Assembly: GCA_003233615.1 (NCBI GenBank)
Contig: QIMB01000301.1
Coordinates: 1-10,110 of the forward strand
Reading direction: 5' to 3'
Length of the DNA: 10,110 nt
Source of the DNA: Nitrospirota bacterium
Lineage (GTDB): Bacteria; Nitrospirota; Nitrospiria; Nitrospirales; UBA8639
Of the stretch, positions 1 to 6,343 are shown one piece after another (the first letter of the stretch is position 1; the number at the start of each line of letters is the position of its first letter). The notes under the pieces were generated by a model. The model worked only from the letters and a program-made list of their open reading frames with translations, ran no database searches and was not told the DNA's origin. The position numbers and the translations under genes were made by a program.

Positions 1-11
1 GGGGAGAAATA

Positions 12-39
12 AAAAAGGGGGCTGGATAGCCCCCTTTTT
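12..39 (-). terminator. Rho-independent terminator of the iron operon
   Basis: A perfect 12-bp stem (AAAAAGGGGGCT pairing with AGCCCCCTTTTT) closes on a four-base loop GGAT. Read on the minus strand it is followed by a run of six T and more T-rich sequence. It lies about 32 bp beyond the restored stop codon of the Spy-like gene at 71-73, so it most likely ends the minus-strand iron transcript. The A/T-flanked stem is symmetrical, so it could also stop plus-strand transcription from a neighbour outside the window. Confidence 0.9.
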
Positions 40-70
40 CACGCACTATTCAATCACTCAAATAGGATTG

Positions 71-735
71 TTAACTTTTCTGTTCTTTCCCGTGGTGTGT
101 GTATCCGCCGGGATGCCCCTTGGTTCCCATGTCAGTGCCTTTATAGGCGTTGATGCGATCATGGACGGTTTTCATTCGAGAGCGTTGCTCAGCCGTCAAT
201 ACTGCCTTGGCGTCACGGCTGGCTTTCACCGATGCGAAGTACATTCCAGCACGTGTGGCATAGAGATCTTTTAATTTTGCTTCGACCTCATTGAGGGATC
301 CTTTGTCATCGCCATGAGCTCATGGAGGTCGACACTCGTTAATTGGATCTCGGCCTTCATTCTAATCTTGGTTTTTTTGAAATCGGTCTTGATTGCTTGA
401 AGCTTGACCACCTGATCGTCGGTAATGGCCATGCCGTCTTTGAATTTCAGAATATGATCAATGAATTTAGTTGCACTTTGGTGTGATCCATGGCTTCTTC
501 CATGTGTGCCACCTTTTGACCCATGTCCTTCATGCATGCTTCCGCCGCTAGAATAGCCTTTGCCATGTCCCATGGAACTCGATCCATGTGGGGAGGTTTT
601 TGCTGAGGCATGATGTGTTTCCCCATAGCCATATCCGCTTGCGAGGGTGAGTAATGGAAATCCCAAGACCAAGCTAAGCACACCGGCCCAGATCTGAAAT
701 TCGCGTACCCCGTGTTTGCTGTGTTGAGATCTCAT
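71..735 (-). pseudogene. His-rich Spy/CpxP-like (LTxxQ) periplasmic protein, frameshifted
   Basis: The reading frame opens at ATG 735, chosen because a near-perfect Shine-Dalgarno AAAGGAGGT sits 7 nt upstream. It begins with a signal peptide or membrane anchor (residues about 10-33). A Gly/Ser/His-rich stretch follows (about 35-90, nine His within roughly 50 residues, a possible metal-binding segment). An alpha-helical Spy/CpxP-type domain comes next, with ITDDQ at 104-108. This frame stops at 271-273. The minus-1 frame then continues the same domain without a break: GSLNEVEAKLKDLYATRAGM, a second LTxxQ motif (LTAEQ) and a His-containing tail, to a TAA at 71-73. The span is 665 bp, one short of 222 codons, so a single missing base near 303-316 explains it and the intact protein would be about 221 aa. 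Family members are periplasmic chaperones or metal-responsive proteins. The gene starts 19 bp after fbpC and is probably co-transcribed. The break could be a real mutation or a sequencing error; no slippery heptamer is visible. Confidence 0.75.
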
Positions 736-754
736 GTGAAAACCTCCTTTCACT

Positions 755-1840
755 CTACGAAAGAGTGGGTTGTGGAAAGAGAATGGTATCTGAAGTGGTA
801 ACAGTGATGGTCACGGATGTGTCTATATTATACACGGGAATCGGCAACATGCAGCATTGAATTAATTGTCCGGATTGTAATCGAATAGCATAGAGGGTAT
901 GTGAGCCTTGAAATTGCCGACTTTCGATTGTTCCCGGCCCGGATTCAGAGGGTGTCAATTGAATGTCATTGGGCCGAAGCATGACCAAAACCCTATTGTC
1001 GTTCTGAAATTGAGAGTGATTGGGAAATCTGCCAATTTCTGTCTCAATGTGACCATTCTTAATAATACCGGGAATGGTGTTGGCCTGTCCGATAAATTCT
1101 GCGACGAACGAACACGAAGGCTGTTGATAAATTGCCTCAGGCGTATCGCATTGCACTAACACTCCGTCTTGCATAACCGCGACCTCATCGGCCATGGCAA
1201 AGGCTTCTTCATGGTCATGAGTCACTAAAATGGCTGTGGTCTGTGTTTGCCGCAGGACGCGATAGAGCTCTTTGCGCATTTTTATCGTCATCTCTGGATC
1301 CAAATTACTAAAGGGTTCATCCAGTAAGAGCATAAGAGGTTGAGGAGCTAGCGCACGCGCGATGGCGACACGTTGTTGCTGACCTCCAGAGAGTTCGTGG
1401 GGAAAGCGATGCGCAAGATCGAGAAGGCCCACTAATTCCAGTAACGTCTGAACGCGAGATTTCCGATCAGAAGATTGCCAATGATAGAGTCCAAACGCCA
1501 CGTTGTCTGTCACAGACATATGGGGGAACAGGGCATATTCTTGGAACACCATTCCCACTCGACGTTGTTCAGGGGGCAGATGGATAGAGACCGAAGACAA
1601 AACCTGATCTTGTAAACGAATTTCTCCAGTGGAAATATGTTCAAAGCCAGCGATGGCGCGCAGAGTTGTCGTTTTCCCGCAACCTGAAGGTCCTAACAGA
1701 CAGAGAATATGCCCTGGCTGAAGCTGGAGACTGAGGTCGCGAACGGTGGGGACATGAGGCTCGTAGCCGCACGTAATGTTCTCTAACTCCAACATTGGTG
1801 TCTGTGAAGATTGTTCAATGGATGGCGGCACAGGATTCAT
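755..1840 (-). CDS. fbpC: Fe(III) ABC transporter ATP-binding protein
   Basis: This is the cytoplasmic ATPase that powers the ferric-iron importer encoded upstream. The 361-residue product has all ABC signatures in order: Walker A GPSGCGKTT (50-58), Q-loop glutamine about 100 in VFQEYALFPHM, signature LSGGQQQR (150-157), Walker B with LLLDEP (171-176) and the switch histidine at 208 (THDHEEA). The last 110 residues form a beta-rich regulatory extension of the TOBE type, with LRPNDIQL marking its start, as in FbpC/FutC and other importers of this class. The start is the ATG at 1838-1840. No clear ribosome-binding site precedes it, and an internal ATG (residue 16, MLELENITCGY) is a possible alternative. 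The gene lies 58 bp after the permease gene. Iron as substrate is inferred from the neighbouring binding protein, because the ATPase alone would fit several anion or iron importers. Confidence 0.9.
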   Translation of the reverse strand: MNPVPPSIEQSSQTPMLELENITCGYEPHVPTVRDLSLQLQPGHILCLLGPSGCGKTTTLRAIAGFEHISTGEIRLQDQVLSSVSIHLPPEQRRVGMVFQEYALFPHMSVTDNVAFGLYHWQSSDRKSRVQTLLELVGLLDLAHRFPHELSGGQQQRVAIARALAPQPLMLLLDEPFSNLDPEMTIKMRKELYRVLRQTQTTAILVTHDHEEAFAMADEVAVMQDGVLVQCDTPEAIYQQPSCSFVAEFIGQANTIPGIIKNGHIETEIGRFPNHSQFQNDNRVLVMLRPNDIQLTPSESGPGTIESRQFQGSHTLYAIRLQSGQLIQCCMLPIPVYNIDTSVTITVTTSDTILFPQPTLS

Positions 1841-1898
1841 TCGTCGCAGTTCAAGGTTACGAGATCTTTACCACGTTTCAGGTTATTGTACTGAGCGC

Positions 1899-3476
1899 TT
1901 AACCAGCCTGCCAATTCTTTTTGGATAATAAGAAGACGGCAGGAATTGTCAGAATTACAATCAGCAAAGCCGGTGGAGCTGCGAGTTGATACAGCTCTTC
2001 GCTAGCCTCCAACCAAATGCGTACGGCTAATGTATCGAACCCGATTGGGCGTAAGAGTAACGTTGCCGGCAATTCTTTCATGCACAGGAGGAACATGAGC
2101 AGCCATGCACCAAAAAATCCTTTACGGACGAGAGGGAAGGTGACCTGCATGAACGTTCGTATGCCTTTGGCGCCTAAGTTGCGCGCTGCTTCTTCTAAAT
2201 TGGGGTGCACTTGTTGCAGCGCCGCTTCCATCGCTTGCAGACCGGCGGGCAGATAATGAATGAGGTAGGCCAAAATCAGGACGAAGACAGTACCATACAG
2301 AATAGGAATCACATCCGTAAATAACATGAGTAGCGCCAAGGCGGCGACGGGTCCTGGCAGCACATAGCCAATATACGCACCTTGCAAGCAGGCCACATGG
2401 AGTTTTGATGGAATACGAGATGCGAGATAGGCGAGAGGGGTGCCCAAGAGCAGTGCGGCGGTTGCGGCGCTGGCGGAAAGGAACACACTATTGAAAATGT
2501 AGGTTCCAAAAGATGTGCCCACGTCACCGTTGGTCCAAGCAGTCAGTGTCCATTGAATAAGCAGGAACACCGGCAACCCAAACGCCGCCATAAATAGCAA
2601 TCCAAACGATAGGTTAATGAGTAGGCTTTGTGTCATAGAGCAGGGTTTCGGTGTAGCGGTTCTGACACGCCCGGAGGTCTGGTAAAATCGGCTTTGCTTG
2701 CGAAACCATCGTTCCAAAAACAAAAACACCAGGGCAAAGCCCACCAAAAGCAGACTCAGCAGGGCGGCAGATTGGTAATCAAATCGTCCGGTAATTTGTT
2801 GATAAATGGCATAAGTGAAGGTTTGAAAACGCAAAAGCGAGACGGCGCCAAAATCTGATACCACATAGAGCACGACCAAAAACATACTGGCTACCAAGGC
2901 GGGTCGAATGAGGGGTAAGGATACACGCCAAAACGTCTCCCAGCGTGTTGCGCCAGTCGCTTGTGCGGCTTCTTCAAAGGACAGATTGAAATTTTGAAAC
3001 GCTGCCCGTGCTAAGAGATACACATAGGGAAAGGTATTCAACGTCATGACCACGAGGGCTCCCGTGAAACTATAGGGAGAAGGAATGCGGGCATCGGAGT
3101 TGGTGAACCATTGCCAGGTTTGCTCAACCGGTCCGGCTGTATCTAACAAATAGGTATAGATATATGCCAACACAAAGGAAGGAATCGCCAATGGCAACAC
3201 AAAGCCCCAATCCCAAAAGGCCCGCCCCCAAAACTGGTACCGCGTGATAATCCATGCTGTGGAAATCCCAAGGGTCAATGTGGTGAATGATACTCCCACG
3301 GCCAAGGAAATGGTGTTCGTCAATAATTCCGGCAGACGAGTGTTCCAAAGAGCACCAGCTTGAGAAAGGTCACCGGTGAAGGCCGAATAGGTGACATATG
3401 CAAGAGGAAATGTCAGAAATGCAGCGATGCCCAGACTAAGCAGGGAAAGCGGAGTCAGCCGGGTATGGCGAACCAT
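1899..3476 (-). CDS. fbpB: Fe(III) ABC transporter permease, fused two-domain
   Basis: This inner-membrane channel of the ferric-iron importer has 525 residues, the usual length for FbpB/HitB-type permeases in which two transmembrane domains are fused. Hydrophobic segments cluster at about 8-30, 50-78, 88-112, 136-158, 193-215 and 236-254. After a polar linker (about 258-282) they resume at 285-310, 325-352, 363-385, 390-410, 452-472 and 500-518. Each half carries an EAA loop that docks on the ATPase: EEAAQATGATRWETFWRV (168-185) and EEAARNLGAKGIRTFMQV (428-445), both ending in a PL-R motif. The start ATG lies 17 bp after the binding-protein stop codon, so translational coupling is likely. 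The ribosome-binding site is weak. Confidence 0.92.
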   Translation of the reverse strand: MVRHTRLTPLSLLSLGIAAFLTFPLAYVTYSAFTGDLSQAGALWNTRLPELLTNTISLAVGVSFTTLTLGISTAWIITRYQFWGRAFWDWGFVLPLAIPSFVLAYIYTYLLDTAGPVEQTWQWFTNSDARIPSPYSFTGALVVMTLNTFPYVYLLARAAFQNFNLSFEEAAQATGATRWETFWRVSLPLIRPALVASMFLVVLYVVSDFGAVSLLRFQTFTYAIYQQITGRFDYQSAALLSLLLVGFALVFLFLERWFRKQSRFYQTSGRVRTATPKPCSMTQSLLINLSFGLLFMAAFGLPVFLLIQWTLTAWTNGDVGTSFGTYIFNSVFLSASAATAALLLGTPLAYLASRIPSKLHVACLQGAYIGYVLPGPVAALALLMLFTDVIPILYGTVFVLILAYLIHYLPAGLQAMEAALQQVHPNLEEAARNLGAKGIRTFMQVTFPLVRKGFFGAWLLMFLLCMKELPATLLLRPIGFDTLAVRIWLEASEELYQLAAPPALLIVILTIPAVFLLSKKNWQAG

Positions 3477-3493
3477 TAAGGGGCGCCCAATGA

Positions 3494-4549
3494 TTAGCGA
3501 AGCCCCAGTCGCTGGATCTCTTGAATGATGGGATCACGCAGTTCGGCCAACAGCGTGAGAGGAATGCTGGAAGCTCGAAAGGAGGAGGCGGCGGGAATTT
3601 TGGGGTCGGTTTTGACAGTCGGATTCACCGGATATTCTTTATTGATGTGCGCGAACATTTCTTGTCCGGTTGGGGATATCAAAAATGCAATCAATTGATG
3701 TGCCGCAGGCACATGCTTGGCATAGGCCGTGAGGCCAATGCCTGCCACATTCATAATAGCACCCATGCCTCCCTCCTCTTGGTCAGTAATTAAGGGGGCG
3801 ATCGGGGCCTTGGGGTTTTTGGCCAAATGGCGGAAAATATAATAGTGATTCACAATTCCTACGCTGACTTTCCCTTTGGCGACGGCATCCACAATTTGGC
3901 GATTTTTCCCATAGACTTCATTGCCTGCATTGTCACGAATGCCTTGTAAAAATTCGTTGGCCGTTCGTTCCCCTTTGGAAGCTAACACCATCGACGCACC
4001 AGCTTGAAGATATTCACTATTGGCCGTGGGAATGGCCAACTTTCCTTTCCAAGATGGTGTGGCCAAATCCAATAGCGAATGAATCGTTAATGGGTCAACC
4101 ATATTGGTGTTGTAGACAATGACCCACATACGTCCAGAAAGCCCGATCCAACTGTTATCCGGGGCACGAAAATATTTGGGGATGGTCGTGGCCACAGCAG
4201 GTAGCCTAATGGGTTGAAGCAAATGAAGACTTCTCGCCAACTCCAATGCGCCGGCTTCATTGGTGATGAAGACATCAGCGGGAGTTCGTGCCTTTTCGGC
4301 ACGTAATCGGTTCACCAATTCCGTGCTCCCGGCGGTCAGAAGTTGCACGGTCGTGCCGGTCGTTTGTTCAAAATGATCTAAAACGGGTTTGATCAATCGT
4401 TCCGCGCGCCCCGAATACACCACCACCGTGCCCTCGGCATACAGCTGAGGAACTCCAATGATCACAGAAACCAACAAGACAAAAGTTGAAAGTATTGAAA
4501 GGAAAGGGAAAGTTCCGAACTTTCTAACGATTTGAGTAATCATTTTCAT
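3494..4549 (-). CDS. fbpA: Fe(III) ABC transporter periplasmic binding protein
   Basis: This periplasmic protein captures ferric iron and delivers it to the permease. From the ATG at 4547-4549 the product is 351 aa, with a signal peptide (hydrophobic core about 14-34, likely cleavage after LYA, residue 38). The mature protein opens with VVVYSGR, typical of the FbpA/FutA transferrin-like fold, and carries the adjacent tyrosine pair in NHYYIFR (Tyr 236 and 237) that binds Fe(III) in this family. PADVFIT and GLSGR are further family landmarks. The frame stays open 35 codons upstream to 4654, overlapping the end of fur, but that stretch has no signal-peptide character, so the 4549 start is preferred. 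An ATG two codons later (4543) is also possible, since neither has a strong ribosome-binding site. The gene is first in the fbpA-fbpB-fbpC order and follows fur by 80 bp. Confidence 0.9.
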   Translation of the reverse strand: MKMITQIVRKFGTFPFLSILSTFVLLVSVIIGVPQLYAEGTVVVYSGRAERLIKPVLDHFEQTTGTTVQLLTAGSTELVNRLRAEKARTPADVFITNEAGALELARSLHLLQPIRLPAVATTIPKYFRAPDNSWIGLSGRMWVIVYNTNMVDPLTIHSLLDLATPSWKGKLAIPTANSEYLQAGASMVLASKGERTANEFLQGIRDNAGNEVYGKNRQIVDAVAKGKVSVGIVNHYYIFRHLAKNPKAPIAPLITDQEEGGMGAIMNVAGIGLTAYAKHVPAAHQLIAFLISPTGQEMFAHINKEYPVNPTVKTDPKIPAASSFRASSIPLTLLAELRDPIIQEIQRLGLR

Positions 4550-4553
4550 AATT
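4535..4553 (-). promoter_or_regulatory. Candidate Fur box over the fbpA start codon
   Basis: Read on the minus strand, the 19-mer AATTATGAAAATGATTACT matches 13 of 19 positions of the classical Fur box GATAATGATAATCATTATC. It covers the proposed fbpA start codon. A repressor bound here could block transcription entering the importer genes. The match is moderate, the sequence is A+T rich, and part of it is coding, so it could arise by chance. Confidence 0.3.
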
Positions 4554-4629
4554 GAGACTTTACTATAGATCTTCTTGAAGGAGCAAGATTGAGAGATGGC
4601 ACGATACAGGCGTGGTTGAGACTGAACTG

Positions 4630-5064
4630 CTAGGCTGGTTGGCAGGTGGCGCACAGGCCGTAGAGTTCTAATTTGTGGGTTTGGATGGTAAAGCCGTTTT
4701 TCCGTGCCACGGCTTCTTGTAGGTCTTCGATTTGGCAGTCGTTAAATTCCACGATTTTCCCGCACTCCGTACAAATCAAATGATCATGATGGCCTTTGTG
4801 GGACACATTGTCGAATTGCGTTTGGGTGCCGAAATGGCGTTCTTGTGCCATGCCGGTATCGCAAAAGAGCTTGAGGGTCCGGTAGATTGTGGCGAGGCCG
4901 ATATGGGGGTCTTTCTTGGCCAGAATGTGATATAACTGCTCGGCTGTGACATGCTCCATTTTCAGGAACGTGGTCAGAATGAGTTCTCGCTGATGCGTAA
5001 GCTTCAGGCTATGTTTTGCGAGATGCTGTTTGAGCAGTTCAAGTTCTTTGATGGGTTTAGGCAT
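4630..5064 (-). CDS. fur: Ferric uptake regulator (Fur family)
   Basis: This cytoplasmic metal-responsive repressor uses Fe(II) as co-repressor in classical Fur. The 144-aa product has the normal family length. The N-terminal winged helix carries the recognition region IGLATIYRTLKLF (55-67). The C-terminal dimerisation and metal domain has HHDH at 92-95, a first structural-zinc Cys pair (C98, C101 in CTECG) and a second pair (C138, C141 in LCATC). The start is the ATG at 5062-5064. An upstream in-frame TTG at 5106 is rejected because it falls between the -35 and -10 boxes of the promoter at 5095-5123. The ferric importer genes directly downstream argue for iron rather than zinc (Zur) or peroxide (PerR) sensing. 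This is inferred from context, because the sequence alone does not separate these subfamilies with certainty. Confidence 0.92.
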   Translation of the reverse strand: MPKPIKELELLKQHLAKHSLKLTHQRELILTTFLKMEHVTAEQLYHILAKKDPHIGLATIYRTLKLFCDTGMAQERHFGTQTQFDNVSHKGHHDHLICTECGKIVEFNDCQIEDLQEAVARKNGFTIQTHKLELYGLCATCQPA

Positions 5065-5094
5065 GGCCAGATATTCCTTGAAATAAGAGGAGAT

Positions 5095-5123
5095 ATTAAA
5101 CCCCAAGATACTAATTGGGTCAA
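5095..5123 (-). promoter_or_regulatory. Sigma70-type promoter of fur
   Basis: On the minus strand TTGACC (5118-5123) and TTTAAT (5095-5100), each 5/6 to consensus, are separated by exactly 17 bp. Transcription would start near 5088, giving a leader of about 24 nt before the fur ATG at 5064. The spacer holds an interrupted palindrome CCCAA-N8-TTGGG (5102-5119) that could be an operator. The classical Fur consensus is not evident here. Confidence 0.7.
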
Positions 5124-5170
5124 GGCATTTCTTTTGAGATGGCTTGGCCGGAAAACCATGTGGAGTATGT

Positions 5171-5743
5171 ATGCGAAAACTCGTTGAAGTGACTAGTGAT
5201 CGTGCGTTACTGATTTATACCTTGCATTTGATGGAATCGATTGAAGATTCAGGGGGCTTGATGAGTGATGTGAAGCTCCAACAATTGTTGTTTCTTGCAG
5301 AGTTGCAAATGTTGGGGAAAGGATTCAAAGGGTTGCATTGGGAATTTGTTCGTTTTCCGTATGGAGCATTTAGTAAGGATGTGAATAATGATTTACTGTT
5401 CTTGCGTCGCAAAGAACGGATCCAGAATTTTGATGTGACAGGAGATGCAGAGGGGGTTATAGAGTTGGTTGATCAAGTGGTGAATGGGCATGAGGTCAAT
5501 GAGCAGATTCTGGACATCATTCGCTCGGTAGTCGAGACCTATGGGCCTCAAGATACCAGCGAGATTATGAGTTCAGTAGAGGCAGTGGAATTAAGCCCGG
5601 CAGATAATCCTGAACAAAAACTGGCGATTCGGGATATTTCATTTCATACCATTATGTTGGTGCCTTCTCGGGTGGAAACGACGGAGTCCTTTACACTTTC
5701 AGCGGCACAGACGAAAACCTTCAATAAGGCGATGGGATATTAG
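5171..5743 (+). CDS. SocA/Panacea-like domain protein
   Basis: The product is a soluble 190-aa protein with no signal peptide or membrane segment. The N-terminal half matches, by eye, the Panacea/SocA-like (DUF4065/YwgA-type) fold: KLQQLLFLAE at 35-44 followed by FVRFPYGAFS at 59-68 and a DLLFL helix, where relatives typically have a KLQKLLY-type helix and a Y/F-x-YGPFS turn. The acidic C-terminal half (about 90-190) is not recognised. Panacea domains act as antitoxins in many toxin-antitoxin pairs and as proteolytic adaptors (SocA), so a protein-protein role is plausible but not shown. The start is the ATG at 5171, with TGGAG 5 nt upstream. The frame is open for nine more codons to 5144, but that region has no ribosome-binding site. 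It diverges from fur with 106 bp between the start codons. No toxin-like partner gene adjoins it. Confidence 0.6.
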   Translation: MRKLVEVTSDRALLIYTLHLMESIEDSGGLMSDVKLQQLLFLAELQMLGKGFKGLHWEFVRFPYGAFSKDVNNDLLFLRRKERIQNFDVTGDAEGVIELVDQVVNGHEVNEQILDIIRSVVETYGPQDTSEIMSSVEAVELSPADNPEQKLAIRDISFHTIMLVPSRVETTESFTLSAAQTKTFNKAMGY

Positions 5744-5793
5744 GGGAAGTAAGAAGTAAGAAAAGGCTTGCTTGTTTTGCTTCGCGCTTCTTT

Positions 5794-5826
5794 CCGTTTC
5801 CCTTCCATGGCATGAAAGGGAAACGG
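5794..5826. terminator. Strong hairpin between convergent genes
   Basis: An 11-bp perfect stem (CCGTTTCCCTT pairing with AAGGGAAACGG) encloses an 11-nt loop. It lies between the plus-strand Panacea-like gene (ends 5743) and the minus-strand comEA-like gene (ends 5864). Its position suggests a shared terminator or transcript-end stabiliser. Neither side has a proper U-tract, so an ordinary intrinsic terminator is not proven. Confidence 0.5.
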
Positions 5827-5863
5827 TAAAGAATTGTGTGATTATTCCGTGAATGTGTTTTTT

Positions 5864-6160
5864 CTATTTCTTTTTTCCTACGGTAAAAGCGGAATTTAAG
5901 GCTTCTAAGCGTACTTTGCCAACTCCGCTGACGGCTTCTAATTCATCCATGGATTTGAATTTGCCGTGCTCTTTTTTGTAGTCCAAAATATTTTTGGCAG
6001 TATCCTGGCCGATGCCCGTAATGGCTTCCAGTTGAGTGGCGCTGGCGGAATTGATGTCAGCTTTCATGGCGGCAAATGCCCCGGTAGCCGGCAACAACAT
6101 ACCAAGTGAAAAGCACATGGCTAACAGGATAGTAGAAAGCCGTTTTCGTGGTTGTTCCAT
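5864..6160 (-). CDS. Secreted ComEA-type helix-hairpin-helix protein
   Basis: The product is a 98-aa protein. A signal peptide (RKR at 6-8, hydrophobic core about 11-27, likely cleavage after AFA at residue 30) is followed by a ComEA-type double helix-hairpin-helix domain. This domain starts with DINSASATQLEAITGIGQ, and the second hairpin is VSGVGKVRLEAL. Members bind double-stranded DNA without sequence preference. In naturally competent bacteria ComEA holds incoming DNA in the periplasm. Short stand-alone versions also occur where competence is unproven, so only DNA binding is a safe inference. The start is ATG 6158-6160, with AAAGGAG 8 nt upstream. An in-frame TTG two codons earlier lies too near this site. 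No other competence gene is visible nearby. Confidence 0.88.
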   Translation of the reverse strand: MEQPRKRLSTILLAMCFSLGMLLPATGAFAAMKADINSASATQLEAITGIGQDTAKNILDYKKEHGKFKSMDELEAVSGVGKVRLEALNSAFTVGKKK

Positions 6161-6343
6161 GGACAAAACTCCTTTTGTAAAGAATGAATATGGGATTTGA
6201 TTTCAGTTTGGTGTTCGATGAGAAAACTCCTCGGCAACCAATTCCTATAAATCTTGAGGAGAGGCTAAATGCGTAGATGAATCCCACGCAAGCTGTCGGA
6301 ATATTTACCGAATCAAGATGAAAAAGTCAGATAATTTAAGGGA

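Noticed and set aside
68..274. A 68-codon plus-strand frame
   Set aside because: It is the antisense shadow of the second-frame part of the Spy-like gene, has no ribosome-binding site and shows no family pattern.
4550..4654. N-terminal extension of the iron-binding protein overlapping fur
   Set aside because: The added 35 residues would precede and spoil a good signal peptide.
5065..5106. Upstream TTG start extending Fur by 14 residues
   Set aside because: The TTG lies between the -35 and -10 boxes of the fur promoter and would not be transcribed; the ATG at 5064 gives a normal-length Fur.
5744..5775. Short AAGTAAG tandem repeat after the Panacea-like gene
   Set aside because: Only two units are present; too short to separate from chance.
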